Part shown: positions 16,675 through 27,266 of the stretch, one piece after another | Layout of the letters: each line of letters begins with the position of its first letter | Position numbering within the stretch: position 1 is the first letter of the stretch | From: Rhizobium leguminosarum | Lineage (GTDB): Bacteria > Pseudomonadota > Alphaproteobacteria > Rhizobiales > Rhizobiaceae | Assembly (NCBI RefSeq): GCF_002953715.1 | Contig: NZ_CP025012.1 | Coordinates: 1,674,001-1,738,000, forward strand | Length of the DNA stretch: 64,000 bases | Reading direction: 5' to 3' | Made by a program: the position numbers and the translations under genes | The notes under the pieces: generated by a model | The model's input: the letters and a program-made list of their open reading frames with translations, nothing else | Databases searched by the model: none | What the model was told of the DNA's origin: nothing

Positions 16675-17504
16675 TGCAGCAGGAATTAAAGCTCCGCATC
16701 GTTTCAGGACTGATTCTTGCGGCCATCGTTCTTGTCGCCACCTGGTATGGCGGCCTTGCCTTCCGTATCCTGGCGGTCATCATCGGCCTGCTGATCTATT
16801 ATGAATGGTCGAAGATCACCGGCATCGCGCGGGATTGGATCGCCAATGCCGTCGGCTGGATCGGTGAGGCGGCGATCGCCTTCCTCGTGCTTGTCGGCAA
16901 TTTCGAATTCGCTGCCGGCATGCTGGTCGGCGTCACTGCCGTTGGCATAGCCCTGGTTATCCTGCACGGCACGAGCCGCTGGTTGCCACTGGGCCTGTTT
17001 TATGCCGGCGCCACCGGCCTGGCGCTTGCCGCGATCAGAAGCGATGACCGGCCTGGCCTTTACGCCATGCTCTTCGTTTTTGCCGTCGTCTGGGCAACCG
17101 ATATCCTTGCCTATTTCGTCGGCCGGGCGATCGGCGGACCGAAGCTTGCCCCGTCGATCTCGCCGGGAAAGACCTGGTCCGGCGCAATCGGCGGCGCCGT
17201 TTCGGCGGTCGCAGCCGGCGTCGTTCTCGTCCATTTTCTCCTTCCGGGCGCTGAAATCATCGCCGCCTTCGCAGCGCTTGTTCTCTCGGTTTGCAGCCAG
17301 TCCGGCGATCTTTTCGAATCGTTCATCAAGCGGAAATTCGGCGTCAAGGATTCCAGTCGTCTCATTCCGGGCCATGGCGGCGTCATGGACCGTGTCGACG
17401 GACTGATTTTTGCCTGTTTTTCGGCGTTCTTGCTTGCAGGGCTTTTTTCCCTGATAAAGGGGACCGGAATGACGTCGCTTGGCGCGGCATTGTTCGGACT
17501 CTGA
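16674..17504 (+). CDS. cdsA: Phosphatidate cytidylyltransferase
   Basis: 276-residue polytopic membrane enzyme that makes CDP-diacylglycerol from CTP and phosphatidic acid. Hydrophobic segments fill the first 120 residues (IVSGLILAAIVLVATWYGGL and so on); WATDILAYFVGRAIGG and SPGKTWSGAIGG near 143-172, and the family signature SRLIPGHGGVMDRVDG near 227 with its metal-binding Asp, are intact. Starts at the ATG overlapping the uppS stop. Confidence 0.96.
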   Translation: MQQELKLRIVSGLILAAIVLVATWYGGLAFRILAVIIGLLIYYEWSKITGIARDWIANAVGWIGEAAIAFLVLVGNFEFAAGMLVGVTAVGIALVILHGTSRWLPLGLFYAGATGLALAAIRSDDRPGLYAMLFVFAVVWATDILAYFVGRAIGGPKLAPSISPGKTWSGAIGGAVSAVAAGVVLVHFLLPGAEIIAAFAALVLSVCSQSGDLFESFIKRKFGVKDSSRLIPGHGGVMDRVDGLIFACFSAFLLAGLFSLIKGTGMTSLGAALFGL

Positions 17505-17532
17505 CAACGCGGCAGTCTGACGGAAGGCACTC

Positions 17533-18666
17533 ATGGAAACGCTGAGCGGCATATACGCATTTTTGATGGGGAATATCGTTACCTTCATCCTCGTGCTGTC
17601 ACTGCTCGTCTTCGTGCATGAGATGGGCCATTACCTCGTCGGGCGCTGGAGCGGCATTCGCATCCTTGCCTTTTCCGTCGGTTTCGGTCCGGAGATATTC
17701 GGCTTCACCGACCGCCACGGAACGCGTTGGAAGATCTCGGTGATCCCGCTTGGCGGCTATGTCCGGTTCTTCGGCGACGAGGATGCCTCGAGCAAGCCCG
17801 ACACCGACACGATCGCCGCCATGTCCGAGGAGGACAGGGCGCGCTCATTTGCCGGCGCCAAGCTGTGGAAACGCGCTGCAACCGTTGCAGCTGGCCCGAT
17901 CGCCAATTTTCTGCTGGCGATCGCCATCTTCACCATTCTTTTCTCGGTCTATGGCCGCACGATCGCCGATCCTGTCGTTGCCGAGGTCAAGCCTGATGGT
18001 GCCGCGGCTGCCGCTGGCATCCTTCCAGGCGATCTGTTGGTCGCCATCGATGGCGGCAAGGTCGAGACCTTCGACGATGTACGCCGCTATGTCAGCATCC
18101 GTCCGAGCCAGAAGATCGTCGTGACCATCGAGCGTGGTGGCCAGAAGCTCGATCTGCCGATGGTGCCGCAACGCACCGACATGACTGACCAGTTCGGCAA
18201 CAAGGCTGAGGTCGGCCAGATCGGCATCGTTACCAACCAGCAGGCCGGCAATTTCCGCCTGCAGACCTATACGCCGCTCCAGGCGCTGCGCGAGGCTGTG
18301 CTCCAGACCCGGGATATCGTTACCGGTACCTTCAAATATATCGCCAACATCTTCAGCGGAACGATGCGCGCCGATCAATTGGGTGGGCCGATCCGCGTGG
18401 CGCAAGCCTCGGGCCAGATGGCGTCGCTTGGGATAGGCGCGGTGTTGCAGCTTGCGGCGGTGCTTTCTGTTTCGATAGGATTGCTTAACCTGATGCCGGT
18501 TCCGGTACTTGATGGCGGCCACCTGATGTTCTATGCGGTGGAAGCGGTGAGGGGGAAACCGCTGGGCTCTTCGGCCCAGGAAATTGCATTTCGCATCGGC
18601 CTGGCGATGATACTGACATTGATGGTTTTCACGACCTGGAACGACATTGGCTCGTTGAGAGGGTAA
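17533..18666 (+). CDS. rseP: RIP metalloprotease RseP / MmpA (site-2 protease)
   Basis: 377 residues. Intramembrane zinc protease with HEMGH at residues 29-33 in the first membrane helix, a single visible PDZ region about residues 130-210 (KPDGAAAAAGILPGDLLVAI), and NLMPVPVLDGGHLMFY near 318 holding the third zinc ligand Asp. Members cleave anti-sigma factors and other membrane proteins in the inner membrane; the substrate here is not evident. Standard position between cdsA and bamA. Confidence 0.96.
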   Translation: METLSGIYAFLMGNIVTFILVLSLLVFVHEMGHYLVGRWSGIRILAFSVGFGPEIFGFTDRHGTRWKISVIPLGGYVRFFGDEDASSKPDTDTIAAMSEEDRARSFAGAKLWKRAATVAAGPIANFLLAIAIFTILFSVYGRTIADPVVAEVKPDGAAAAAGILPGDLLVAIDGGKVETFDDVRRYVSIRPSQKIVVTIERGGQKLDLPMVPQRTDMTDQFGNKAEVGQIGIVTNQQAGNFRLQTYTPLQALREAVLQTRDIVTGTFKYIANIFSGTMRADQLGGPIRVAQASGQMASLGIGAVLQLAAVLSVSIGLLNLMPVPVLDGGHLMFYAVEAVRGKPLGSSAQEIAFRIGLAMILTLMVFTTWNDIGSLRG

Positions 18667-18856
18667 ACGAGCAAGGCGAGGGTAATTACTATTTATTTAC
18701 GATGTTTCAAGGCTGTAGTGGCGAATGGGTCACGCTTGCAAATGAAGTAAACAGAAATTAACGACCTGCCTTGCTTGTATGTCAAAAGCGGGTAAAACGA
18801 CACACGTGACCGGAATCGGGTTCTCCTGGAACCGGGGACGAGGGAAACAAAAGGTA

Positions 18857-21205
18857 ATGGGTGAAATGAAGGCTGGTTCAAAGTTTTTGAACGCAGTATC
18901 GGCGGTTGCGCTGTCTGCTAGTGTTGTTGCTTCGGGCGCAGGTGCTTTGACGTTCGTTTCTGCTACGGCCGCTGAGGCCGCGGTTATCCAGCGCATCGAT
19001 GTGCGCGGCGCAAGCCGTGTCGGCGCGGAAGCCGTTCGGTCGAACCTCACCATCGCTCCCGGAAAGAGTTTTTCGAACAGCGATATCGATGCCTCGGTCA
19101 AGCAGCTCTACGGGACGGGTTACTTCTCCGACGTCAAGATCTCGGTTTCCGGAAGCACGCTCGTCGTCAACGTTCAGGAAGCCCAGCTCGTCAATCAGGT
19201 CGTCTTCAACGGCAACCGCAAGATCAAGGACGACAAGCTCGCGACGATCGTCCAGACCCACGCTGCCGGTCCCTACAGCGACACCCAGATTCAGGCTGAC
19301 ATCCAGTCGATCAAGGAAGCTTACGCGGCCACCGGCCGCAGCGAGGTCGAAGTCACGACGCAGGTCGTGCCGCTCGGCGAAGGCCGCGTCAACCTCGCCT
19401 TCGTTATCAACGAGGGTGACCGCACCAAGATCGATTCGATCAACTTCGTCGGCAATAATGCCTATAGCGCCGGCCGCCTGGCTGCCGTCATCGCCACCAA
19501 GCGTTCGAACTTCCTTTCGTTCCTGACCCGCAAGGACGTCTACAACGAAGACAAGCTCCACGCCGACGAAGAAGCGCTGCGCCAGTTCTACTACAATCGC
19601 GGCTATGCCGACATGCGCATCGTCTCGTCCGATGCCACCTTCGACGACGCGACCAACAAATACACGCTCACCTTCAACATCGAGGAAGGCCAGCGTTACG
19701 ACTTCGGACCAGTGACCGTCCAGTCGACCGTCGAAGGCGTCGGCTCCGACCAGCTGCAGCCGCTCGTGCGCACCCACGAGGGCCAGGTCTACAACGCCAA
19801 GGAAGTGCAGAAGTCGATCGAGGCGATCTCCGATCAGGTGGCGTCTGCCGGTTATCCCTTTGCGCGCGTCACGCCGCGCGGTAACCGCGACCTCAACAAC
19901 AACACGATCGGTGTCGAATATCTGGTCGACCAGGGCGAGCGCGCCTATGTCGAGCGCATCGAGATCCGCGGCAACAGCCGCACGCGCGACTACGTCATCC
20001 GTCGCGAATTCGACATGAGCGAAGGCGACGCCTTCAACCAGCAGATGATCACCAAGGCCAAGCGTCGCCTCGAAGCGCTCGGTTATTTCTCTTCCGTCAA
20101 TATCTCCACCCAGCCGGGCAGCTCGCCCGACCGTGTCGTGGTGGTCGTCGACGTGCAGGATCAGTCGACCGGTTCGTTTGGTGTCGGCGCGGGTTATGCT
20201 GCCGGCGGCGACGGTCTGCTGCTCGAAGCATCGATCGAGGAAAAGAACTTCCTCGGCCGCGGCCAGTATATCCGCATCTCGGCCGGCGGCGGTCAGGAAG
20301 GCTCGCGCGCCTACGGCGTCAGCTTCACCGAGCCTTATTTCCTTGGCTACCGTCTGGCGGCAGGCTTCGATGTCAACCGCAGCGAAACGTCGAGCAATGA
20401 CAACTACGATTACGAGGAAACCAGCGTCGTCCTGCGCGTCACCGCGCCGATTACCGAGGATCTGGCGACGACCTTCCGTTATAACTACAAGCAGATGAAG
20501 TATGATGCTGATAACAGCGATCTTTCCGATCTCTCCGCTCCGTATCAGCACCTCGTTGAGGACAGCCCGTGGACGCGTTCTTCCGTCTCCCAGACGCTGA
20601 CCTACAACACCCTCGACGATACGGTCCTGCCACGCGAAGGCATCTATGCGACGGCGACGCAGGAAATTGCCGGTCTCGGCGGTGACTCGCAGTTCTACAA
20701 GCTCTACGGCAAGGCCCGTTACTACCGTCTGCTCGCCGACGATGCCGATATCATCGGTTCGGTCTCGGCTTCGGCGGGTTATGTCATCGGCTTTGGCGAC
20801 CATCTGAACGTCTTCGACCAGTTCACGCTGACCAATGGTGACATTCGTGGCTTCGAAAACAAGGGTATCGGCCCGCGCGTTTCCGGGACCAACGACGATC
20901 CGTTGGGCGGTACGACTTATTTCACGGCATCGGCCGAAGCGACTTTCCCGATGCCCGGCTTCCCGCGTGACTTCAACCTGCGCGGCGCGGTCTTCGCCGA
21001 CGCCGGCACGTTGTTCGGCAACGACGTTGACCTGAGGGGCGACGGCATCGACGGCGAAGACGCCTCCTTGCGCGCTTCTGTCGGTGTCGGTGTTGTCTGG
21101 CAGTCTCCCTTCGGTGCGTTGCGTCTGGATTACGCGATCCCGGTTCTCAAGGAAGACTTCGACAAGACGCAGAACTTCAAGTTTGGCATCAACAACCAAT
21201 TCTGA
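18857..21205 (+). CDS. bamA: Outer membrane protein assembly factor BamA
   Basis: 782 residues from ATG 18857 (AAAGG upstream); the frame is open from 18779 and ATG 18866 is an alternative. A signal peptide (hydrophobic [21 protein letters not shown]) is cut before [10 protein letters not shown], then come POTRA repeats (each with GxxxxYxxG/GYF pattern, e.g. [45 protein letters not shown]), then a 16-strand beta barrel from about residue 430 with the VRGF-like motif [13 protein letters not shown] near 677 and the terminal FGINNQF ending in aromatic Phe, the normal outer-membrane insertion signal. It folds and inserts outer-membrane proteins. Confidence 0.97.
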   Translation: MGEMKAGSKFLNAVSAVALSASVVASGAGALTFVSATAAEAAVIQRIDVRGASRVGAEAVRSNLTIAPGKSFSNSDIDASVKQLYGTGYFSDVKISVSGSTLVVNVQEAQLVNQVVFNGNRKIKDDKLATIVQTHAAGPYSDTQIQADIQSIKEAYAATGRSEVEVTTQVVPLGEGRVNLAFVINEGDRTKIDSINFVGNNAYSAGRLAAVIATKRSNFLSFLTRKDVYNEDKLHADEEALRQFYYNRGYADMRIVSSDATFDDATNKYTLTFNIEEGQRYDFGPVTVQSTVEGVGSDQLQPLVRTHEGQVYNAKEVQKSIEAISDQVASAGYPFARVTPRGNRDLNNNTIGVEYLVDQGERAYVERIEIRGNSRTRDYVIRREFDMSEGDAFNQQMITKAKRRLEALGYFSSVNISTQPGSSPDRVVVVVDVQDQSTGSFGVGAGYAAGGDGLLLEASIEEKNFLGRGQYIRISAGGGQEGSRAYGVSFTEPYFLGYRLAAGFDVNRSETSSNDNYDYEETSVVLRVTAPITEDLATTFRYNYKQMKYDADNSDLSDLSAPYQHLVEDSPWTRSSVSQTLTYNTLDDTVLPREGIYATATQEIAGLGGDSQFYKLYGKARYYRLLADDADIIGSVSASAGYVIGFGDHLNVFDQFTLTNGDIRGFENKGIGPRVSGTNDDPLGGTTYFTASAEATFPMPGFPRDFNLRGAVFADAGTLFGNDVDLRGDGIDGEDASLRASVGVGVVWQSPFGALRLDYAIPVLKEDFDKTQNFKFGINNQF

Positions 21206-21255
21206 TATCGGCAGTCCGGAACTGTAAGACTCAATTCCGTTCTGGAGCATTGCCG

Positions 21256-22320
21256 ATGGAGCAAAACGTTTTTTTTCTGCCCCATGAAGGTCTGAAGCTC
21301 GCTGAGCTGGCAGAGTTTCTTGGGGCGGACCTTGTTAATTCCGACCATGCCGGTGTTATTGTCAGGTCCGTTGCCCCCATCAGCCGGGCACGGGCAGGCG
21401 ATGTCTGTTATATCCTGTCGCGCCGCAGCCGCGATGAGCTGGCGACATGCGAAGCCTCGGCGGTGATCTGCGACAAGGCGCTCGCCGATCTGGTACCCCA
21501 ACATATCCCGGTCATCCTGTCGTCCAATCCGCATGCGGCCTTCGCGATGGCGGGCGGCCTATTCTATCCCGCGGCACTGCGCCCGGTCGTCGTTTCCGGT
21601 AAAAGCGAAATTGCGCCAAGCGCGGTGATCGATCCGAGCGCCAAGCTTGAAAAGGGTGTGATCGTCGAGCCGCTGGCCGTCATCGGTGCGCATGCCGAGA
21701 TCGGTGAAGGGACGCGTATTGGCGCGCACAGCATCATCGGCCCGAATGTCAAGATTGGCCGGGATTGTTCGATTGCGGCCGGCGCGAGCATTCTCTGCGC
21801 GTTGCTCGGCAATGGCGTGATCATCCATAACGGCGCTCGCATCGGCCAGGATGGCTTCGGTTATGCACCGGGTCCGCGCGGCATGATCAAGATCGTCCAG
21901 ATCGGCCGGGTGATCATCCAGGATAATGTCGAGATCGGCGCCAACACCACGATCGATCGCGGCGCCATGGACGATACGGTGATCGGCGAAGGCACCAAGA
22001 TCGACAACCAGGTACAGATCGGCCACAACGTTCAGATCGGCCGCCATTGCGCCATCGTCGCGCAGGTCGGCATCGCCGGCAGCGCGAAAATCGGCAATGG
22101 CGTTCAGATCGGCGGCCAGGTCGGCATCAAGGGGCATGTGACGATCGGCGACGGCGTGCAGATCGCCGCCCAAAGCGGTATCATGACTGATCTTGCCGCC
22201 GGCGGACAATATGGTGGCACACCGGCGCGTCCGCTAAATGACTATCTGAGAGATGTCGCGCAAATGATGTCCAAGACGAGAGTGCGCGGGAAGAAACCTG
22301 GAGGCGAGCAAAATGACTGA
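21256..22320 (+). CDS. lpxD: UDP-3-O-(3-hydroxyacyl)glucosamine N-acyltransferase
   Basis: 354 residues from ATG 21256 with TGGAG eight bases upstream (an in-frame TTG lies two codons earlier). An N-terminal uridine-binding domain of about 100 residues precedes a left-handed parallel beta helix of hexapeptide repeats ([18 protein letters not shown], containing the catalytic-type His), and a C-terminal helix. It adds the second acyl chain to the lipid A precursor. Eight bases overlap with fabZ. Confidence 0.97.
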   Translation: MEQNVFFLPHEGLKLAELAEFLGADLVNSDHAGVIVRSVAPISRARAGDVCYILSRRSRDELATCEASAVICDKALADLVPQHIPVILSSNPHAAFAMAGGLFYPAALRPVVVSGKSEIAPSAVIDPSAKLEKGVIVEPLAVIGAHAEIGEGTRIGAHSIIGPNVKIGRDCSIAAGASILCALLGNGVIIHNGARIGQDGFGYAPGPRGMIKIVQIGRVIIQDNVEIGANTTIDRGAMDDTVIGEGTKIDNQVQIGHNVQIGRHCAIVAQVGIAGSAKIGNGVQIGGQVGIKGHVTIGDGVQIAAQSGIMTDLAAGGQYGGTPARPLNDYLRDVAQMMSKTRVRGKKPGGEQND

Positions 22321-22780
22321 GGAAGCCACGACAACGCTTTCTTCGGCTGACATCATCGAGATCATGAAACTGCTGCCGCATCGCTACCCGTTTCTCATGG
22401 TCGACAAGATCATCGAGATCGACGGCGACAACACAGCGATTGGCATCAAGAACGTCACCGTGAACGAACCGCATTTCACTGGCCATTTTCCGGAAGCTCC
22501 GATCATGCCCGGCGTTCTCTTGATTGAGGGCATGGCTCAGACCGCTGGTGCGATCTGTGCCAAGAAGGATGGCCAGCCCGGCAACCTCGTCTATTTCATG
22601 ACTATCGAGAATGCGCGCTTCCGCAAGCCCGTCGTGCCCGGCGATCGTGTTGAATTCCATGTCAGGAAGCACAAGCAGCGCGGCAATATCTGGAAATTCC
22701 ATTGCGATGCCAAGGTCGACGGCGCGCTTGTCGCCGAAGCCGATATCGGCGCGATGATCGTTCGTAAGGATCAGGCATGA
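22313..22780 (+). CDS. fabZ: 3-hydroxyacyl-ACP dehydratase FabZ
   Basis: 155-residue hot-dog-fold dehydratase of fatty acid synthesis. [15 protein letters not shown] near residue 23 and [20 protein letters not shown] near 60 contain the catalytic His and Glu. Its position between lpxD and lpxA balances 3-hydroxyacyl-ACP use between fatty acid and lipid A synthesis. Overlaps both neighbours by a few bases. Confidence 0.98.
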   Translation: MTEEATTTLSSADIIEIMKLLPHRYPFLMVDKIIEIDGDNTAIGIKNVTVNEPHFTGHFPEAPIMPGVLLIEGMAQTAGAICAKKDGQPGNLVYFMTIENARFRKPVVPGDRVEFHVRKHKQRGNIWKFHCDAKVDGALVAEADIGAMIVRKDQA

Positions 22781-23595
22781 GCACTATCGCCGAAAGCGCC
22801 CGCATTCATCCGATGGCTGTCGTCGAAGACGGTGCTGTTATCGGTGAGGGCGTCAAGATCGGTCCCTTCTGCCATGTCGGGTCGCACGTCGTCCTGCATG
22901 CGAATGTCGAGCTTTTGTCGCATGCGGTCGTTACCGGCCGCACCGTGATCGGCAAGGGCACCCGCATCTTCCCGATGGCGGTCGTCGGCGGCGATCCGCA
23001 GAGCGTGCATCATGGCGGCGAGGAGACCACGCTGACGGTCGGCGCCAACTGCACGATCCGCGAAGGCGTGACGATGAACACCGGCACGGCCGATTTCGGC
23101 GGTCAGACGATCGTCGGCGACAACAACCTCTTCCTTGCCAATTCCCATGTCGCGCATGACTGCCGGGTCGGCAATCACGTGATCATGTCGAACAACGTCA
23201 TGCTCGCCGGCCATGTCGTCATCGAGGATCGCGTTATCCTGGGCGGCGGCTCGGCCGTTCACCAGTTTACCCGCGTCGGCCGTCAGGCCTTCGTCGGTGG
23301 GCTCTCGGCAGTGAGTTACGACGTCATTCCCTACGGCATGCTGAACGGCAATCCCGGGCTGCTGAGCGGCCTCAACGTCGTCGGCATGACGCGTGCCGGC
23401 GTCGACCGCGCCGTCATCCACAGGGTGCGCCGCGCCTACAAGTCGATCTTCGAAGGAACGGGCTCCGTCCGCGAAAACGCCGCCGCCATCCGCGAAGAAT
23501 ATGCCGATTGCGAGCAGGCGGTCCACATCCTCGACTTCATCGCCGCCGACAGCGACCGCGCCTTGTCCTCGCCGACCCGAGGACAGAAGGGCTAG
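22777..23595 (+). CDS. lpxA: UDP-N-acetylglucosamine O-acyltransferase LpxA
   Basis: 272-residue hexapeptide-repeat trimeric acyltransferase performing the first step of lipid A synthesis. The [20 protein letters not shown] block near residue 122 has the catalytic His; [20 protein letters not shown] opens the C-terminal helical domain. ATGA overlap with fabZ. Confidence 0.98.
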   Translation: MSTIAESARIHPMAVVEDGAVIGEGVKIGPFCHVGSHVVLHANVELLSHAVVTGRTVIGKGTRIFPMAVVGGDPQSVHHGGEETTLTVGANCTIREGVTMNTGTADFGGQTIVGDNNLFLANSHVAHDCRVGNHVIMSNNVMLAGHVVIEDRVILGGGSAVHQFTRVGRQAFVGGLSAVSYDVIPYGMLNGNPGLLSGLNVVGMTRAGVDRAVIHRVRRAYKSIFEGTGSVRENAAAIREEYADCEQAVHILDFIAADSDRALSSPTRGQKG

Positions 23596-23598
23596 TCC

Positions 23599-24480
23599 GT
23601 GACTCTTTCCGGCGATACCGCTGCGGGCCGGCTGGCGATCATCGCCGGCGGCGGCCTTCTGCCTTCCTATGTCGCCGAAGCTGCGCGCGCGGCGGGCGAA
23701 AATCCCGTCATCGTCGCGCTGAAGGACGAAAGCGACCGGCGCTGGGAAGGGTATGACCATGCCGTCATCGGCGTCGGCGATTTTGCAGCTCTCGAGGGCC
23801 TCTTGAACCGCTACGGCATCGGTCGTGTCGTCATGTCCGGCAGCGTGCGGCGCCGGCCGGAATGGCGCGAGGTGCGCCCGACGCTGCGCACTCTGATGAA
23901 GATGCCGGCCGTGATCCGCACCTTGCTGTCCGGCGGCGACGATACGGTGCTGCAGATGGTGATCCGGCTGATCGAGGGAAACGGCCGCCGGGTCGTCGGC
24001 GCTCATGAGATCGCTCCCGACCTTCTTGCCTACGTCGGTCCGCTTGGCGCTGCAGCGCCTGGCGAGGAAGACCGACGCGATATCAGGCGCGCAGCCGATG
24101 CCGCTGAGATGCTGGGCCGGCTCGATGTCGGTCAGGGCGCCGTCGCCATCGGCGGGCGTATCGTCGCGCTGGAGGGTCTTGAGGGCACGGACGAGATGCT
24201 GGAGCGTGTCGCGGGTCTCAGAGCCGCTGGGCGCATCTCGCCGCGCCGCCGTGGCGCACTCGTCAAACTCTGCAAGCCGCAACAGGATATTCGCGCCGAC
24301 TTGCCGGCGATCGGCGTTTCCACGGTTCTCAACGCGAGGAAAGCCGGCCTTGCCGGCGTCGCCGTCGAGGCCGGCCGCTCGCTGGTGCTCGATCGCGCCG
24401 CCGTCATCAAAGCCGCCGATGAAGCTGGGCTCTTCGTCTGTGGCATCGATCGCGGCCTGCCTGCATGGGGGTTTGAATGA
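23599..24480 (+). CDS. lpxI: UDP-2,3-diacylglucosamine pyrophosphatase LpxI (DUF1009)
   Basis: 293 residues, GTG start 3 bases after the lpxA stop. The DUF1009/LpxI pattern is clear: RLAIIAGGGLLPSYVAEAA near residue 11, VVMSGSVRRRPEW near 78, and the C-terminal VEAGRSLVLDRAAVIKAADE block near 254. LpxI hydrolyses UDP-2,3-diacylglucosamine to lipid X, the role of LpxH in gamma-proteobacteria but by a different protein family. Its place between lpxA and lpxB supports the assignment. Confidence 0.95.
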   Translation: MTLSGDTAAGRLAIIAGGGLLPSYVAEAARAAGENPVIVALKDESDRRWEGYDHAVIGVGDFAALEGLLNRYGIGRVVMSGSVRRRPEWREVRPTLRTLMKMPAVIRTLLSGGDDTVLQMVIRLIEGNGRRVVGAHEIAPDLLAYVGPLGAAAPGEEDRRDIRRAADAAEMLGRLDVGQGAVAIGGRIVALEGLEGTDEMLERVAGLRAAGRISPRRRGALVKLCKPQQDIRADLPAIGVSTVLNARKAGLAGVAVEAGRSLVLDRAAVIKAADEAGLFVCGIDRGLPAWGFE

Positions 24481-25655
24481 ACGGGGCGCCGCTGAAGATC
24501 GCCGTCATTGCCGGCGAGGTGTCGGGGGATCTGCTCGGTGCCGATCTCATCGCCGCCCTGAAGCGGATTCATAGCGGACCGGTGGAACTCGTCGGCGTCG
24601 GCGGCGAAGGGCTGCAGGCGGAAGGCTTGCGATCTCTCTTCGATTTCTCCGAGCTGTCGATCATGGGCATCACTCAGGTGCTGAGCCGGCTGCCGAAGCT
24701 CTATACTTTGATCCGCCAGACGACGGCTGCCATCATCGCCGCAAGGCCTGATATTCTTCTCATTATCGACAGCCCGGATTTCACCCATCGCGTCGCAAAG
24801 CGTGTCCGCGCCGCGCTGCCCGATCTGCCTGTTGTCAATTACGTCTGTCCGAGCGTCTGGGCCTGGAAGGAATATCGCGCCACGCGCATGCTCGGCTACG
24901 TCGATCATGTGTTCGCCGTCCTGCCCTTCGAGCCGGCGGTCATGCGCACGCTCGGCGGGCCCGAGACCACCTACGTCGGCCATCGCCTGATCGCCGATCC
25001 GGCGCTGCTCGAAGCGCGGCGGTTGCGCGCCGGGCGCGCAGCCGTCGGCGGAGCGGGTAAGACGATCCTGATGCTTCCTGGGTCAAGATCCTCCGAAGTT
25101 GCCAAGCTCCTGCCGTTCTTCGAGGATGCGGCCAAAGAACTCGTCGCCCGCAACGGCCCGATGCGCTTCCTGCTGCCGACCGTGCCGCACAACGAAGCGC
25201 TGGTGAAGGGTCTCGTAGCAGGCTGGGCCACGCCGCCTGAAGTGGTGGTCGGGTCGGTGCAGAAGTGGAAGGCCTTTGCCGAAGCGGATGCGGCGATGGC
25301 GGCTTCCGGTACGGTAATCCTCGAACTCGGCCTTGCCGGCGTGCCGACGGTGTCCGTCTATAAGACGGATTGGATCATCAGTCTGCTGACCAAGCGCATC
25401 AAGGTATGGACGGGCGCATTGCCCAATATCATCGCCGATTATGCCGTCGTGCCGGAATATCTGAACGAGGTGGTCCGCGGCGCCAGCCTGGCGCGCTGGA
25501 TGGAGCGGCTGTCGGCCGATACGCTCCAATTGAAGGCGATGAACGAGGGTTACGATCTCGTCTGGCAACGCATGCAGACCGAAAAGCCGCCCGGCGAGCA
25601 CGCCGCCGAGATCCTTCTCGACGTGCTGAAAAAGAAAAAACCCGGTCGTTTCTAA
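24477..25655 (+). CDS. lpxB: Lipid A disaccharide synthase
   Basis: 392-residue GT19 glycosyltransferase that joins lipid X and UDP-diacylglucosamine. KIAVIAGEVSGDLLGADLI near residue 6, VCPSVWAWKEYR near 122, MLPGSRSSEV near 199 and the AASGTVILELGLAGVPTVSVYK block near 278 are signatures. ATGA overlap with lpxI. Its last codons lie inside the bidirectional terminator hairpin shared with gltA. Confidence 0.97.
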   Translation: MNGAPLKIAVIAGEVSGDLLGADLIAALKRIHSGPVELVGVGGEGLQAEGLRSLFDFSELSIMGITQVLSRLPKLYTLIRQTTAAIIAARPDILLIIDSPDFTHRVAKRVRAALPDLPVVNYVCPSVWAWKEYRATRMLGYVDHVFAVLPFEPAVMRTLGGPETTYVGHRLIADPALLEARRLRAGRAAVGGAGKTILMLPGSRSSEVAKLLPFFEDAAKELVARNGPMRFLLPTVPHNEALVKGLVAGWATPPEVVVGSVQKWKAFAEADAAMAASGTVILELGLAGVPTVSVYKTDWIISLLTKRIKVWTGALPNIIADYAVVPEYLNEVVRGASLARWMERLSADTLQLKAMNEGYDLVWQRMQTEKPPGEHAAEILLDVLKKKKPGRF

Positions 25656-25665
25656 CCGGGTTTTC
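25637..25665. terminator. Bidirectional terminator between lpxB and gltA
   Basis: AAAACCCGGT (25637-25646) and ACCGGGTTTT (25655-25664) form a perfect 10 bp stem with A tract on the left and T tract on the right, so it can end transcription from either side. The lpxB stop codon is in the loop. Confidence 0.92.
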
Positions 25666-25686
25666 TTTTGGGTTCTCTTGAAGCGA

Positions 25687-26976
25687 TCAGCGCTTCGAAA
25701 CCGGGATGTAATCGCGCTTCGGTTCGCCGACATAGAGCTGGCGCGGACGGCCGATGCGCTGTTCCGGATCCTCGATCATCTCGTTCCACTGCGCGATCCA
25801 GCCGACGGTGCGGGCAAGCGCGAAGAGCACGGTGAACATGGTCGTGGGGAAGCCCAGCGCCTTCAGCGTGATGCCGGAATAGAAGTCGATGTTCGGATAG
25901 AGCTTCTTTTCGATGAAATATTCGTCGGTGAGCGCGATGCGCTCCAGCTCCATCGCCACTTCGAGCAACGGATCATCCTTGATGCCGAGTTCGCCGAGCA
26001 CTTCATGCGTCGTCTTCTGCATGATCTTGGCGCGCGGATCGTAGTTCTTGTAGACGCGGTGACCGAAGCCCATCAGGCGGAACGGATCGTTCTTGTCCTT
26101 GGCGCGGGCGATATATTCCGGAATGTGGTCGACCGAGCCGATCTCGTTCAGCATGTTGAGCGCTGCTTCGTTGGCGCCGCCATGTGCGGGGCCCCAGAGG
26201 CAGGCGATGCCGGCGGCGATGCAGGCGAACGGGTTGGCGCCCGACGAACCGGCGAGACGGACGGTCGAGGTCGAGGCGTTCTGCTCATGATCGGCATGCA
26301 GGATGAAGATGCGGTCCATGGCGCGGGCAAGCACCGGATTGACCACATATTCCTCGCAAGGGACGGCAAAACACATGCGCAGGAAGTTCGAGGCGTAGTC
26401 GAGGTCGTTCTTCGGGTAAACGAAGGGCTGGCCGATATGGTACTTGTAGGCCATGGCGGCAAGCGTCGGCATCTTGGCGATCATGCGCAGGCTGGCGACC
26501 ATGCGCTGGTGCGGATCGGTGATGTCTGTGGAGTCGTGATAGAAGGCCGACAGCGCGCCGACGCAGCCGCACATGACGGCCATCGGATGCGCGTCGCGGC
26601 GGAAGCCGGTGAAGAAGCGGCTCATCTGCTCGTGCACCATGGTGTGGTGCGTGACGCGATAATCGAAATCCTTCTTCTGCACGGTGGTCGGCAGTTCGCC
26701 GTAAAGCAAGAGGTAGCAGACCTCGAGGAAGTCGCCATGTTCGGCGAGCTGCTCGATCGGATAGCCGCGATGCAGCAGGACACCTTCGTCGCCGTCGATG
26801 TAGGTGATTTTCGATTCACAGGATGCAGTCGACGTGAAACCCGGATCGTAGGTGAAGGAAGCCGTGTTCTTGTAGAGGGCACCGATATCAATGACGCTCG
26901 GGCCGATCGTGCCGCTTTTAACGGCAAGGTCGACTGATTTGTCACCGATTTTTATTGTAGCGCTTTGATCCGTCAT
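25687..26976 (-). CDS. gltA: Citrate synthase
   Basis: 429-residue type II citrate synthase, first step of the TCA cycle. Signatures: [21 protein letters not shown] near residue 95, [20 protein letters not shown] near 260 and [16 protein letters not shown] near 305, which carry the catalytic histidines; the catalytic Asp is in NIDFYSGI near 362. ATG 26976 chosen because GGAGGA lies 7 bases upstream; the frame is open 20 codons further. Single gene. Confidence 0.98.
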   Translation of the reverse strand: MTDQSATIKIGDKSVDLAVKSGTIGPSVIDIGALYKNTASFTYDPGFTSTASCESKITYIDGDEGVLLHRGYPIEQLAEHGDFLEVCYLLLYGELPTTVQKKDFDYRVTHHTMVHEQMSRFFTGFRRDAHPMAVMCGCVGALSAFYHDSTDITDPHQRMVASLRMIAKMPTLAAMAYKYHIGQPFVYPKNDLDYASNFLRMCFAVPCEEYVVNPVLARAMDRIFILHADHEQNASTSTVRLAGSSGANPFACIAAGIACLWGPAHGGANEAALNMLNEIGSVDHIPEYIARAKDKNDPFRLMGFGHRVYKNYDPRAKIMQKTTHEVLGELGIKDDPLLEVAMELERIALTDEYFIEKKLYPNIDFYSGITLKALGFPTTMFTVLFALARTVGWIAQWNEMIEDPEQRIGRPRQLYVGEPKRDYIPVSKR

Positions 26977-27040
26977 GCTGATCCTCCGAAATGGCGGTGG
27001 CGCCATAAAAGCGCCATAGGGGTTAAGCGTCCTCACCGAT

Positions 27041-27069
27041 AGCTATATGATCGCGAGGCTAATGCCAAG
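27041..27069 (-). promoter_or_regulatory. Putative gltA promoter
   Basis: On the minus strand CTTGGC (27069-27064), 17 bases, ATAGCT (27046-27041). This agrees well with CTTGAC-N17-CTATAT at the -35 box and poorly at the -10 box. It would give a leader of about 60 bases. Confidence 0.4.
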
Positions 27070-27266
27070 TTACCGTGATGGCATTTTGTGCATTGCAGTA
27101 TCACCTTTTAGGCACTGCAGCGATGAGCCGCATGCATATCGGAAGCCAATGATTCGACTGCTCTTTTGGCTCTTTCAATTTTCCCTCACTTTTCAATCGA
27201 TTATTCTTGCCGGATTTGATTGGTGGTTGCATTCTGCCTGCCTGGGCGGGTGACCTTGGGCGGCAC

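Noticed and set aside
18878-21250. 790-codon open frame antisense to bamA
   Set aside because: Exactly shadows bamA; high GC at third codon positions removes stops from the opposite strand. The translation has no recognisable domain.
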